DNA of 64,000 nucleotides, taken from positions 248,001 through 312,000 of the forward strand of contig NZ_NPJZ01000001.1 in assembly GCF_002245895.1 (NCBI RefSeq), written 5' to 3'. This DNA is from Rhodococcus sp. OK302. Its GTDB lineage: Bacteria > Actinomycetota > Actinomycetes > Mycobacteriales > Mycobacteriaceae. A program made the position numbers and the translations under genes. The notes beneath the pieces were generated by a model, which had not been told where the DNA came from, ran no database searches, and saw only the letters and a program-made list of their open reading frames with translations. Position 1 is the stretch's first letter; each line of letters opens with the position of its first letter. Below are positions 50,653 to 60,242 of the stretch, one piece after another.

Positions 50653-51666
50653 TCACCGCTCGACTGAGCGGGTTCCGCCTTTGGCTGTGGCACGGATGGC
50701 GCTGGGCCGTCGACCCCAGGTGCGTAGATATGCATCCGAAAACGCGCCGGTATTGGTGTATCCGACCCGCCGGGCAACCTCTGAAACTGTGAGCCGGTGG
50801 TTGCGCAACAAGTCGTCGGCGACGGACATTCTCAGTCGAGTGAGGTATTCGGTCGGTAATTCCCCTGTCGCAGAAAGGAATCTGCGCGTCAGCGTGCGCG
50901 GACTCATCGAGAAGTGTGTGGCGAGCCGGGAAAGCTGGACGGGGTGATCGTAGTGAGTCTCGAGCCATAGTTGGACGTCGAGAATGTCGGCGTGCCCGTG
51001 ATATTTGGCGGCGTCGAATTCGACTTGCGTGACTCGATACGACCGGTGGAAATCGACGAGGTAGTCGTCCGCGACGGACGCCGCGACACGCGGCCCGTGC
51101 AGTCGCTCGATAAGGGACACGGCCAAGTCAGCTCCCGAGTTGATCCCCTGCGCGCAGAACACCCCTCCGGCGGCGGTGAGCGCGCGCGTCGGCTCCAGAT
51201 TGACCGCGGGGAAGTGCTCGGCAAAAGCCGCGGCAGCCTGAGGATACGTAGTCGCAAGGCGACCATCCAGAATGCCCGCCGACGCGACCAACGTGGTGGC
51301 GGTGCCCGCTGCGCCGATCAAAGACCCCGCGTCGTGCGCTCGGGCGAGCCACGACTCGATCGCCGCCGTCCCAGGACCGGGCCAGCCCCACACCCCGGCG
51401 ACCCACACCAGATCGACCGTGCCCTGCAGATCGTCGATGCCGCAATCAGCGTCGATGTAGGTGTTGCCGCCGCAGCAAATTGGTTCGCCGTCCGTGGAGG
51501 CGATGAGAACTCGGTGTGGCCCGGCCGGTGCGATGAGCGTGGCGGCCCAGAAGAGATCCTTCGCCAAGGCGATGCTCATCGCGACGGCTCGGGGCGGACA
51601 GAGGATCACCACTGTTGTCTCTTGCGCCGATTGTTCTGTCTGTTTCACCGATAGATTTGGCTCCAT
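50653..51666 (-). CDS. GlxA-like AraC-family regulator (DJ-1/PfpI plus HTH)
   Basis: 337 aa. Residues about 15-190 form a DJ-1/PfpI-like sensor domain ('AAGTATTLVASAGILDGR', 'TAAGGVFCAQGINSGADLAV'). Residues about 230-325 are an AraC double helix-turn-helix ('LATHFSMSPRTLTRRFLSAT' and 'VSEVARRVGYTNTGAFSDAY'). I set the start at 'MEPNLSVKQTEQ', only 21 bases from the divergent dehydrogenase gene. The frame stays open far upstream but overlaps that gene antisense. It likely controls the divergent dehydrogenase/ligase pair. Confidence 0.88.
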   Translation of the reverse strand: MEPNLSVKQTEQSAQETTVVILCPPRAVAMSIALAKDLFWAATLIAPAGPHRVLIASTDGEPICCGGNTYIDADCGIDDLQGTVDLVWVAGVWGWPGPGTAAIESWLARAHDAGSLIGAAGTATTLVASAGILDGRLATTYPQAAAAFAEHFPAVNLEPTRALTAAGGVFCAQGINSGADLAVSLIERLHGPRVAASVADDYLVDFHRSYRVTQVEFDAAKYHGHADILDVQLWLETHYDHPVQLSRLATHFSMSPRTLTRRFLSATGELPTEYLTRLRMSVADDLLRNHRLTVSEVARRVGYTNTGAFSDAYLRTWGRRPSAIRATAKGGTRSVER

Positions 51667-51687
51667 AGTCCTCGTAACGTACTTGAC

Positions 51688-53463
51688 ATGACAGCGACGC
51701 GGATCACACCCAATTCCATCAAGGCCGGCGGCAGTAGCGAGGCATCCCAGCCGAATCACCACAAATTCCGCGGCGAGTATGCCCGTTTCCAAGAAAAGGT
51801 GGAAGAGAATTTCTGGGATCGCCAGGGCCAGATGCTGCACACACTCCGCCAGTACTTCCCGGCGGAGCAGTTGGAGAGCATCGCGAGCGAGCTCGATCAG
51901 GCCGGCGCTACGCTCGCTGCAGTGCAGCCGGCGGCGAACGCCAACGATTCGCGCATGAACTACCCCGTCCATGAGCCGTATGACGGCATCGGGCGTCGCA
52001 TCGACGAAGTGCGCCATCACGGCGGATACGCGGAGGTCGGCGACGCCATCTACGGCACCGACATCGTGCGCCGGCTCACCGAACGCGGTGGCCTCAAGGA
52101 AGGTTTCGCCTTCTACTTCCTCGCCAGCATGCTCGGCGAAGCCGGCCACAATTGCCCGGTCATCTGCAACTTCGAGACCGCTCGCCTGCTGGAGAAGCAC
52201 CCGGAGATCCCCTTCGCCCAGGAGTGGATCGGGAAGCTCCTCACTCCCAATTACCGCGACAACCTCACCGCCTCGCAGTTCCTGACCGAGGTGACCGGAG
52301 GATCCGACGTCGGTGCCAACGCGACCATCGCGGAGCGCGACGAGGACGGCGAGTGGCGGATCACCGGTGAGAAGTGGTTCACCTCCAATGCCGATGCCGA
52401 CTTGAACATCATCACCGCCCGGTATGACATCGATCGCCTTGGGACCAAGGGCTTGTCGGTGTTCCTGGTCCCCCGCACATTGCCGGACGGCTCGCACAAC
52501 TCGTACACGCTGCGCCGACTGAAGGACAAGCTCGGAACGCGCGCGCTCGCCACCGCGGAAATCGACTACCGCGGAGCCTGGGCCATTCCACTGAGCGACG
52601 ACGCCGAACGCGGCTTCAACATCGTCATGAGCAATTTCATCCATCTCTCCCGGATGGCGCTGTCCGTCGCCGTGATCGCAATGTCGACGCGGGCATACGA
52701 CATCGCCAAGATGTACGCGCAGGAACGCTCCGTCTTCGGCCGGACCGTCATCGACCATGCCGTCAACAGGGAGAATCTCGCCCTGATGCGCTCGCACACC
52801 CTCACGATGCAGGCCGGGCTGTGGCAGCTGATCGATCTGCAGGACCAGGTGGATCTCGGCATTGTCAACGACACCGAGTCGACTCGCTACATCCGCCTGA
52901 TGTCGAGCGCGGTCAAAGCTGTCGCCGGTGAGGCAGCCGTCGATCATTGCCACCATGCGCTCGACACGTTCTCCGGGAACGGCACCATCGAGACCTTCTC
53001 CCCCATCCCGCGTTTGCTCCGTGACGCGATCACTCAGGAAAACTGGGAAGGCGCACACAACGCGATCCGAGCCCAGGTGATGCGAGACATCCTGCGCTAC
53101 AACGTCGATGACGCGTACCTCGTCGTCATGCGCCGTTTCGCGGGCAAGATGGCGTCGCTCGAGGACGCATCGATGGTGGCCGACCGTCTCGACCGCATCG
53201 AAGAAGCAGTAAAGGTGATCAGGGCGTCGGAGGACGACGACGAGCGCCACATGCTCGTAACCTGGCTGATCCGCGACATGGTCAATGTCGCGGGCTGGGC
53301 GGCACTGCTCTCCGAAGCCCGTGACCAGGAGGACAAGGACGGCGGCTCGGTGAAGCGTCATGCGGCGAACCTCTTCCAGATGAGGTACCTCGAGGAAGGT
53401 CGCCCCACTTACTCCCAAGCCGAGCGGATCGCAATCGACGGGGTAATCGAATGGACCCGATGA
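51688..53463 (+). CDS. Large acyl-CoA dehydrogenase (about 590 aa class)
   Basis: 591 aa, of the long acyl-CoA dehydrogenase class with a C-terminal extension, like mycobacterial FadE5/AidB-type proteins. Flavin/substrate loop 'TEVTGGSDVGANATIAE', 'GEKWFTSNADADLNIITAR', 'GRTVIDHAVNRENLALMRSH' and 'DTFSGNGTIETFSPIPRLLR' are visible. The last 130 residues are helical. It overlaps the acyl-CoA ligase gene (ATGA), so the two enzymes probably act on the same acid: ligation to CoA, then desaturation. Substrate unknown. Confidence 0.87.
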   Translation: MTATRITPNSIKAGGSSEASQPNHHKFRGEYARFQEKVEENFWDRQGQMLHTLRQYFPAEQLESIASELDQAGATLAAVQPAANANDSRMNYPVHEPYDGIGRRIDEVRHHGGYAEVGDAIYGTDIVRRLTERGGLKEGFAFYFLASMLGEAGHNCPVICNFETARLLEKHPEIPFAQEWIGKLLTPNYRDNLTASQFLTEVTGGSDVGANATIAERDEDGEWRITGEKWFTSNADADLNIITARYDIDRLGTKGLSVFLVPRTLPDGSHNSYTLRRLKDKLGTRALATAEIDYRGAWAIPLSDDAERGFNIVMSNFIHLSRMALSVAVIAMSTRAYDIAKMYAQERSVFGRTVIDHAVNRENLALMRSHTLTMQAGLWQLIDLQDQVDLGIVNDTESTRYIRLMSSAVKAVAGEAAVDHCHHALDTFSGNGTIETFSPIPRLLRDAITQENWEGAHNAIRAQVMRDILRYNVDDAYLVVMRRFAGKMASLEDASMVADRLDRIEEAVKVIRASEDDDERHMLVTWLIRDMVNVAGWAALLSEARDQEDKDGGSVKRHAANLFQMRYLEEGRPTYSQAERIAIDGVIEWTR

Positions 53464-55097
53464 CCATGCCCGACATCCCGGCGACACTCGCCGCACTCGC
53501 CGTAAGCGGCGCGCGGCACGGCGATTTCCCGGCGTTCCGCCACCGTGGGCCGGATGGTCTCGGCGGCGACTGGCACGACGTGAGTTACCTCGAGGCCGAC
53601 GAGCTGATCCAGCGCACTGGGGCCGGGTTGGTCGCGATGGGGATCGCCCCCGGCGACCGCATTGCAATCTTCGCGGATTCCCAAACCGCTTGGACCGTAG
53701 CAGATATGGCGATCTTCGCGGCTGGGGCCGCGACGGTCCCCGTCTTCTCGACAAGCACTGCGGCCGAGGTGGATTGGGTCCTGCGCGACAGCGGGACCAG
53801 TCTGGTGTTCGTCGACAACACCACCACCGCGGAAATAGTTGACTCGCTCGGCTTGGGCCTGACCGTCATCGGCCTGCACCCGGGATTAGTCGCGGAGTCA
53901 ATCGAGGATGTAGCTGCGCGCGGCGACGACGCCACCCACCGAGCGGAGTTGCTGGCACGCGCAAAGGCAGTGACACCGAATGACGTCGCCAGCGTCGTCT
54001 ACACCTCGGGAACGACCAGCAAGTCGAAGGGTTGCACGCTCACCCACGACAACCTGCGGGGTGTCTACGCCGGTTTGCTCGCGTACAAGATGGTCCTGCC
54101 CGGAGAGACCGCTGCGGTGTTCCTCCCCCAGGCTCACCTGTTCGCCCGCGTCGTCGTGCTGTGCTGCTATGCCTACGGCAGCACCGTCGCTTACGTCTCC
54201 AAAGATCCACAGCAGATGCTGCCGGACCTGGGTGAGATCAAACCGCATTACATCCCGGCGGTGCCCCGGATCTTCGAGAAGCTGTACTCCGCCGTCCATG
54301 CCGACCCGACCCGATCCCACCAGGACCGCCTCGCCATGACCCGGGCGATGCTGGGCGGGCGCGTCCGGCAATTCAGCGCCGGTGGAGCTCCGATCGACTT
54401 GAAGATCCTGGAATTCTTCCATGAGGCTGGAGTCCCGGTCCTTGAAGGCTTCGGACTCACCGAAGGTGGTGGTGTGGTGACAAATTCCGCGACCGACGCC
54501 TTCAAGCTGGGTTCTGTCGGACGTGCCCTTCCCGGATTCGAGATCAAGATTTCCTCCGAAGGAGAGCTCCTGGTCGGCGGTGTCGGCGTGTTCACCGGCT
54601 ACCAGAACAACCCGGAGGCCACCGCGGCGGCGCTGCGTGACGGGTGGCTGCACACCGGCGACCTGGGCTCGATCGACGAGGACGGGTATCTCACGATCAC
54701 GGGGCGGATCAAAGATCTCATCATCACCTCCGGCGGGAAGAACATCGCGCCGACCCCGATCGAGCACGAACTCTCCCGGCACCCGCTCGTCTCGCAGGGA
54801 CTCGTCGTCGGTGACCGGCGACCGTTCTGCTCGGCGCTGTTCACACTGTCCCCGGCCGCGGTCGAGCACTACGAGGACCCTGCGCGCGAGATCGAGCAGA
54901 TCATCGAAACGGTGAACGAGACCTTGCCGGGCTACTCACAGATCCGAAAATGGCAGATCCTTCCCGAGGAACTGTCGATCGACGCGGGCACGCTGACCGC
55001 AACACAGAAGATCCGGCGCAGCGCGGTTTTGGAACGCTACGCGGATCTGATCGACACGATGTACGCCAACATCGGGAGACCGGTTGAAGTGCACTAG
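53460..55097 (+). CDS. Long-chain acyl-CoA synthetase (FadD type)
   Basis: 545 aa from the ATG overlapping the upstream stop; an ATG three codons earlier (53451) is equally open. ANL ligase motifs: 'VYTSGTTSKSKGCTLTHDN', 'GFGLTEGGGV', 'GWLHTGDLGSIDEDGYL', 'GRIKDLIITSGGKNIAPTPI'. The shape is of the FadD15/FACL class that activates long fatty acids. Co-translated with the dehydrogenase and followed by a terminator. Confidence 0.88.
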   Translation: MTMPDIPATLAALAVSGARHGDFPAFRHRGPDGLGGDWHDVSYLEADELIQRTGAGLVAMGIAPGDRIAIFADSQTAWTVADMAIFAAGAATVPVFSTSTAAEVDWVLRDSGTSLVFVDNTTTAEIVDSLGLGLTVIGLHPGLVAESIEDVAARGDDATHRAELLARAKAVTPNDVASVVYTSGTTSKSKGCTLTHDNLRGVYAGLLAYKMVLPGETAAVFLPQAHLFARVVVLCCYAYGSTVAYVSKDPQQMLPDLGEIKPHYIPAVPRIFEKLYSAVHADPTRSHQDRLAMTRAMLGGRVRQFSAGGAPIDLKILEFFHEAGVPVLEGFGLTEGGGVVTNSATDAFKLGSVGRALPGFEIKISSEGELLVGGVGVFTGYQNNPEATAAALRDGWLHTGDLGSIDEDGYLTITGRIKDLIITSGGKNIAPTPIEHELSRHPLVSQGLVVGDRRPFCSALFTLSPAAVEHYEDPAREIEQIIETVNETLPGYSQIRKWQILPEELSIDAGTLTATQKIRRSAVLERYADLIDTMYANIGRPVEVH

Positions 55098-55154
55098 TGA
55101 GTGCATGACCACGTAAATATCCGGAGAGGGATTCCCCTGACCTTCGGAAAGCTC

Positions 55155-55192
55155 GAAGGACTCACCTGATCCGCGCATCAGGTGAGTCCTTC
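55155..55192 (+). terminator. Terminator of the dehydrogenase/ligase operon
   Basis: 16-base perfect arms GAAGGACTCACCTGAT and complement around six bases, 57 bases after the stop. Confidence 0.85.
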
Positions 55193-55330
55193 GTCTCCAC
55201 GCTGGGCACCGGTCACGGTTCATCACAACACCCCGGATGACAACGACATCAGACCTTCCGATGGGCATACTGAGGGAACTGGGCACTCCCCGGTAACAGA
55301 TACTTTGGATTCACTCTGGAAGGTTCAATC

Positions 55331-56212
55331 ATGGCAACCGACCAACTGCAGACCGTTGTACTGCACGGTGACCAGCTGAAATACATCGATCAGGGCGACG
55401 GGCCCGTCGTGGTGTTGATCCACGGCCTTCTCGGAGCGCACTCCAACTGGGAACCGCAGATCGAGACACTTTCCCGGCGCTACCGCGTCATCGCGCCCGA
55501 TCTGTTCGGCCATGGCGCCTCCGACAAGCCTGCCGGCGATTACTCACTGAGCGCGCATGCAGCAACCGTGCGTGACCTACTCGAAGCCCTCGACATCCCG
55601 TCCGCCACGCTGGTGGGCCATTCACTCGGCGGCGGAGTCGCCATGCAAACGCTGTACTTGTTCCCCGACCGCGTCGAGCGCCTGTGCCTGGTCGCCAGCG
55701 GCGGCTTGGGACCGGAGGTCAGCCCACTCCTCCGCGCGGCAACGTTGCCGGGCAGCGAGTTGGTACTTCCCCTCCTCGCTTCGAAGGCGCTGACCGACGC
55801 CACGGACAAGGTGCTCGAACAGTTCAACAAGATCGGCCTGTTCAAATTGGGTGCGAGCGCCACCGAGGCGCGCAAAAGCTTTGCCTCCGTTGCCGATGCG
55901 TCCACTCGCCAAGCATTTCTGGCGACAGCCCGATCCGTGATCAACTACCAAGGCCAGACTGTCACGGCTACACCGCATTTCGAGAAGTTCAAGAACCTGC
56001 AGGCGCTACTGGTCTGGGGTGCGGAAGACAGCATCATCCCCAACACCCACACCCAGAATGCGGTTGCAGAGCTCCCCCTCGGCCGCGTCGAAATCTTCCC
56101 TCGCGCCGGGCATTTCCCGCATCTTGACTATCCTGATCGCTTCGATCGAGTATTCGCAGAGTTCATGACGGACTGCGGCGTGGGTTTCGGACCGAAAGCC
56201 GTCAACAGCTGA
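55331..56212 (+). CDS. Alpha/beta hydrolase
   Basis: 293 aa single-domain alpha/beta hydrolase. Oxyanion 'LIHGLLGAHSNW', nucleophile Ser in 'LVGHSLGGGVAM', acid in 'VWGAEDSIIP' and His in 'RAGHFPHLDYPDRF'. Similar proteins include epoxide hydrolases, C-C hydrolases and esterases; the sequence does not decide. It converges with the HAD gene (two bases between stops), and no terminator is visible there. Confidence 0.88.
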   Translation: MATDQLQTVVLHGDQLKYIDQGDGPVVVLIHGLLGAHSNWEPQIETLSRRYRVIAPDLFGHGASDKPAGDYSLSAHAATVRDLLEALDIPSATLVGHSLGGGVAMQTLYLFPDRVERLCLVASGGLGPEVSPLLRAATLPGSELVLPLLASKALTDATDKVLEQFNKIGLFKLGASATEARKSFASVADASTRQAFLATARSVINYQGQTVTATPHFEKFKNLQALLVWGAEDSIIPNTHTQNAVAELPLGRVEIFPRAGHFPHLDYPDRFDRVFAEFMTDCGVGFGPKAVNS

Positions 56213-56214
56213 AA

Positions 56215-57033
56215 CTACCGACCTGCCACCAACTCCTCGAGATAACTCGCCACCCCGTCGTCATTGTGGCTCGGCAATACCCGATCGGCTAGTTCGAGGA
56301 TCTCGGGCAGAGCGTTCGACGGCGCCAGAGCGGTGCCCGCCCACATCAACATCGCCATGTCATTGAAGGCGTCACCCGCGGCTGCAACCTCCGAAGGTTC
56401 GATGCCTTCTGCCGCGCACAACTGTGCCAGCGCACTGGCTTTGGATACACCGGCCGCCGCCATTTCCATGTACGGGGCACCCGAGTGAGTCAGTTCGACG
56501 CCGGCAATCCCGGCAGCCACCGCAGTCCGGTAAAGGTCAGCACTCGGAACGTGCGGGTGCCGAGCAACGATCTTCACCATCGGTTCGATCTCCAGAGGCA
56601 AGGCGTCCGCGAGAACCATCTCGTGGAGGTGTCGGTGATGATCCGAGAAATCACACAGCGCAGCGTATTCCGGTTCCGCAAAGAATTGGGTAGGCCCGAC
56701 GTTTGCAAACACGACACCCGGAATCAACGCTCGAATTTGCTCCATTGCCGTTGCTGCCAAAGACGTTTCGATCGAGACAGTATCGACGATCCTCGGGGTA
56801 CCGTCGGCAAGATCGAGTATGACGGCGCCGTTGGCGCACACCGCTTTACCGCGAAATCCGCAGGAACTTGCGAGAGTGTGTACGGAATGGCGAGCACGCG
56901 CCGTGGCCCACACGACTTCGATCCCGGCGAGCCGCGCATTCTCCATCGCCAGCGCGGTACGCTCCGAAATTGTTCGATCGGAGCGCAGCAGAGTGCCGTC
57001 GAGATCGGTGGCAAACATTCGGATTCCATTCAC
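56215..57033 (-). CDS. HAD-superfamily Cof-type phosphatase
   Basis: 272 aa from a GTG giving 'MNGIRMFATDLDGTLLRSDR'; an ATG five codons further in (57018) is the alternative. Motif I 'DLDGTLL', motif II 'WATARAR', Lys in 'PMVKIVARH', and motif IV 'GDAFNDMAML' define a Cof/YbjI-like hydrolase with a C2 cap, which dephosphorylates small phosphometabolites. The upstream frame is open further but overlaps the divergent aldo-keto reductase gene. Confidence 0.87.
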   Translation of the reverse strand: MNGIRMFATDLDGTLLRSDRTISERTALAMENARLAGIEVVWATARARHSVHTLASSCGFRGKAVCANGAVILDLADGTPRIVDTVSIETSLAATAMEQIRALIPGVVFANVGPTQFFAEPEYAALCDFSDHHRHLHEMVLADALPLEIEPMVKIVARHPHVPSADLYRTAVAAGIAGVELTHSGAPYMEMAAAGVSKASALAQLCAAEGIEPSEVAAAGDAFNDMAMLMWAGTALAPSNALPEILELADRVLPSHNDDGVASYLEELVAGR

Positions 57034-57084
57034 GTAGGTCAATGATGCCAGGAAAACCTCAGACGACCTCGATAGCCTGGTTGC

Positions 57085-57960
57085 ATGAGCATCCCCGACA
57101 TCACGCTGAATTCCGGAACAACCATCCCGCAACTCGGCCTCGGCGTCTGGCAGGCCACCAATGACGAAACCGAACACGTCGTGCGATTTGCGCTCGACGA
57201 GGCCGGATACCGCCACATCGACACGGCCTCGGCGTATGGCAACGAAGAAGGCGTCGGACGCGGCATTGCACGTTCATCAGTTGCCCGCGAAGACGTCTTC
57301 CTGACCACCAAGCTGTGGAACTCGGATCAGGGTTACGAACCTGCACTGAAGGCATTTGATACGAGCATCGACAAACTGGGCGTCGATTACGTCGATCTCT
57401 ACCTCGTTCACTGGCCGCTCCAGGACAAGGAACGTCTGCTCCGCACCTGGGACGCGATGGAGAAGATCGCAGAATCCGGCCGCGCGAAGGCCGTCGGTGT
57501 TTGTAATTTCGAACCCCACCACCTGCAGCTTCTCGTCGACCGCGGTGGGCTGCTCCCGGCGGTGGACCAGGTGGAATTGCATCCACACCTCCCCCAGCAC
57601 GCGATTCGCGAGAAGGCCGCCGAGCATGGAATTGCCGTCGAATCGTGGAGCCCACTCGGCGGCACCAGCAACGCCGGCTGGGGTCCGGCGTCCAAACCGA
57701 ACACGCTCCTGACGGATCCGATCATCACCCGCATCGGTGACCGTCACAGCAAGTCGGCGGCGCAGGTATTGATTCGTTGGCATCTGCAGAACGGTTTGAT
57801 CGTGATTCCCAAGTCCGTTCACGATGCCCGCATAGCCGCCAATATCGACGTCTTCGACTTCGAATTGACCGAACTCGACCTCAGCGAAATTGCGACGCTC
57901 GACGACGGCACCCGCGTCGGCGCACATCCGGACGAACTTAATATTGGTGCGCCACAGTAA
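57085..57960 (+). CDS. Aldo/keto reductase
   Basis: 291 aa (beta/alpha)8 NADPH reductase. Catalytic set: Asp and Tyr in 'HIDTASAYGNEEGVG', Lys in 'LTTKLWN', His in 'YLVHWPLQ', and the cofactor loop 'IPKSVHDARI'. It belongs to the class of 2,5-diketo-gluconate-reductase-like AKRs. Its last 23 bases overlap the 3' end of the convergent TetR gene. Confidence 0.9.
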   Translation: MSIPDITLNSGTTIPQLGLGVWQATNDETEHVVRFALDEAGYRHIDTASAYGNEEGVGRGIARSSVAREDVFLTTKLWNSDQGYEPALKAFDTSIDKLGVDYVDLYLVHWPLQDKERLLRTWDAMEKIAESGRAKAVGVCNFEPHHLQLLVDRGGLLPAVDQVELHPHLPQHAIREKAAEHGIAVESWSPLGGTSNAGWGPASKPNTLLTDPIITRIGDRHSKSAAQVLIRWHLQNGLIVIPKSVHDARIAANIDVFDFELTELDLSEIATLDDGTRVGAHPDELNIGAPQ

Positions 57961-58516
57961 TTTTCGACAGTTCCTGCAAGGTCGCCATTACTCGTTCGAG
58001 GGGTTCGATGCTCCGCGTCGTCTGACACAGTGCAACGGCCCCCTCGATCGAGGCGATAGTCAGGTTTGCCATCGACTGAGCCTGCACTGCCGGTGAACCT
58101 GCGGATTCCAGCGCAGCCTCGACGAGTTTCTGCCAACCGGCGAGAACCTCAGCAGCAGCCTCCGCGACTTCGGGCTCACTGGCTCTGGCCAGCCCGCCGG
58201 CGATGACGGGGCAGCCGATCGCGTAGTCGGACTGCGCGAGGTTACGACGCCAGATATCGCCGACGGCATCGATGACGTCGGCGGGCGAACCCGTGACTGC
58301 TGCCGCACTGATCCTGCGAGTGATTATCGCGCCGGCAGCCTGCACCGCCTCAACCATCAGCTGAGTCTTCCCGCCCGGAAAGTGGTGGTAGATGGAACCA
58401 CGCGGCGCCCCGCTGTGCTTGATCACGTCGTTGAACGAGGTCGCGTCGACGCCATTGCGGCTGATCAACTCGACTGCGCTGCGGACCATCCGGTCACGTG
58501 AACTCACCTCTGCCAT
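57938..58516 (-). CDS. TetR-family regulator (LmrA/YxaF-like)
   Basis: 192 aa from the ATG after AAGGAG. Helix-turn-helix at residues 22-50 ('SFNDVIKHSGAPRGSIYHHF'). The C-terminal domain with 'YAIGCPVIAGGLARASEPEV' is typical of the LmrA/YxaF branch, which often controls efflux or detoxification genes. Its 3' end overlaps the aldo/keto reductase gene by 23 bases, so transcription of each may affect the other. Target unknown. Confidence 0.88.
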   Translation of the reverse strand: MAEVSSRDRMVRSAVELISRNGVDATSFNDVIKHSGAPRGSIYHHFPGGKTQLMVEAVQAAGAIITRRISAAAVTGSPADVIDAVGDIWRRNLAQSDYAIGCPVIAGGLARASEPEVAEAAAEVLAGWQKLVEAALESAGSPAVQAQSMANLTIASIEGAVALCQTTRSIEPLERVMATLQELSKITVAHQY

Positions 58517-58891
58517 CGCCGCAGCTCCTTCACGCACCTCGTGGACTGGATTCACCACCACGCTACGTCATGGGAGCAGTGATTCGGGCCGGGAGTGAGC
58601 ACCCTCCGTGTGTAGTGAGCACCCGTTCTTGCCTGCTGAAAGGGGCGCTAGCTCGAGACAAACGGTGCTCACTCGAATTGCGGCCCGTTCACCGAGCCGA
58701 CACACACCGCTTCCGAACCCGCGATGTACCATCGCGTCGTGACCTTGCTTCCTACACACACCTGGTGGCTTGACCGCTGACGGTCAGCCGCAACTGCGTG
58801 CTGTCCCGAATCAGATCGGGTGGTCCGCACGCTCCTGCATTGGATCCCCCGATACTCGTATCAGGTACTCGAATCCATGAAGGAGAGTTAG
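58517..58891. other. Divergent upstream region of tetR and trpB2 with repeated AGTGAGCACC
   Basis: About 375 bases. AGTGAGCACC occurs at 58594 and 58614 (20 bases apart) and inverted at 58664, so a stem or a multi-site operator is possible. The sequence does not show the conserved T-box core. Confidence 0.55.
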
Positions 58892-60193
58892 TTGACCACC
58901 ACACCACTCAACCGTTCGCTCGAGCCATTGGGCGTATCCATCCCGTCGAAGGTTCCGACGCATTGGTACAACCTGGCGGCTGACCTCCCCGAACCCGTCC
59001 CTCCGCACCTGCACCCCGGTACCCGTGAGCCACTGGGCCCCGAGGATCTGGCGCCGCTGTTCCCGATGAGCCTCATCATGCAGGAAGTGGCAACGGAGCG
59101 ATACATCGAGATCCCGGAGACCGTCCGCGAGATCTACGGCATGTGGAGGCCCTCTCCGCTGGTCCGGGCACACCGGCTCGAGCGCGCCCTGGGAACGCCG
59201 GCGCGTATCTACTACAAGTACGAAGGCGTCAGCCCCGTCGGTTCACACAAGCCGAATACCGCTGTAGCTCAGGCGTATTACAACGCACTTGAAGGAACGA
59301 CCAAGCTCACCACCGAAACGGGCGCGGGCCAGTGGGGCGCATCGTTGTCCTTCGCCGGCGCCCTTCTCGGACTCGAGGTCGAGGTCTGGCAGGTCCGCTC
59401 ATCCTTCGACTCGAAGCCGTACCGTCGCATCCAGATGGAGGCCTACGGCGGAATCTGCCACCCGTCGCCGTCGGATCTGACGGAAGCTGGTCGCGCACTG
59501 CTGAAGTCGCACCCCGGCACCTCGGGTTCACTGGGTATGGCGATCAGCGAGGCAGTCGAGGTTGCTGCTCAGGATCCCAATACCCACTACTCCCTCGGTA
59601 GCGTTCTGAACCACGTCATGCTGCACCAGACCGTCATCGGCCAGGAAGCAATGGTTCAGCTCGAAGAGGCCGGCGACGCCGTACCGGACATCGTGTTCGG
59701 TTGCGCTGGTGGAGGTTCCAACCTGGCTGGTCTGACATTCCCGTTCCTCGGACGCAATCTGCGTGAGGGCACCAAGACTCGCCTGGTCGCCTGCGAGCCG
59801 TCAGCGTGCCCGTCCTTGACCGAGGGTGAGTACCGCTACGACTTCGGTGACGTTGCCGGTCTGACGCCGCTGCTCAAGATGCACACGTTGGGGAAGGATT
59901 TTGTTCCCCCGGCCATCCACGCCGGCGGCCTGCGGTACCACGGCATGTCGCCGATGGTCTCGCACGCTGTCAACCTCGGTTTGATGGACGCCATTGCAGT
60001 TGGCCAGGACGAGGCACTGCAGGCCGGGCTGGTATTTGCCCGCGCCGAAGGCATCATCCCCGCACCGGAATCGACTCACGCCGTCGCCGGGGCAATTGCC
60101 CACGCACGCAACGCGACCGAGCCGGAGGTGATCGTGATCGGGTTGTCCGGCAACGGTCAGCTGGATCTGCCCGCGTACTCGCAGTACGTCTGA
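58892..60193 (+). CDS. TrpB2-type tryptophan synthase beta-like protein
   Basis: 433 aa from a TTG four bases after AGGAGAG. It is a PLP enzyme of the TrpB2 branch: PLP Lys in '[16 protein letters not shown]', '[19 protein letters not shown]', phosphate loop '[16 protein letters not shown]', and C-terminal '[17 protein letters not shown]'. The TrpB2 branch converts indole plus serine to tryptophan and usually lacks a TrpA partner; no trpA is adjacent. A strong hairpin follows. Confidence 0.9.
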   Translation: MTTTPLNRSLEPLGVSIPSKVPTHWYNLAADLPEPVPPHLHPGTREPLGPEDLAPLFPMSLIMQEVATERYIEIPETVREIYGMWRPSPLVRAHRLERALGTPARIYYKYEGVSPVGSHKPNTAVAQAYYNALEGTTKLTTETGAGQWGASLSFAGALLGLEVEVWQVRSSFDSKPYRRIQMEAYGGICHPSPSDLTEAGRALLKSHPGTSGSLGMAISEAVEVAAQDPNTHYSLGSVLNHVMLHQTVIGQEAMVQLEEAGDAVPDIVFGCAGGGSNLAGLTFPFLGRNLREGTKTRLVACEPSACPSLTEGEYRYDFGDVAGLTPLLKMHTLGKDFVPPAIHAGGLRYHGMSPMVSHAVNLGLMDAIAVGQDEALQAGLVFARAEGIIPAPESTHAVAGAIAHARNATEPEVIVIGLSGNGQLDLPAYSQYV

Positions 60194-60199
60194 CGAACC

Positions 60200-60237
60200 G
60201 GTGTCGGTACCTCCCGTTCCCGGGAGGTACCGATACC
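60200..60237. terminator. Terminator between trpB2 and the convergent unknown gene
   Basis: Arms GGTGTCGGTACCTCCCG and complement with one mismatch and a 4-base loop, 6 bases beyond both stops, so it can act in both directions. Confidence 0.85.
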
Positions 60238-60242
60238 GCCGG

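Noticed and set aside
50653..53754. Very long minus-strand open frame (1033 codons) covering the AraC gene and more
   Set aside because: Only the AraC/GlxA part (to 51666) has family motifs. The rest is antisense to the well-supported acyl-CoA dehydrogenase and has the composition of a high-GC shadow frame.
58594..58673. T-box riboswitch in front of trpB2
   Set aside because: Inverted repeats are present but I could not find a T-box core sequence or a terminator/antiterminator pair next to the start.
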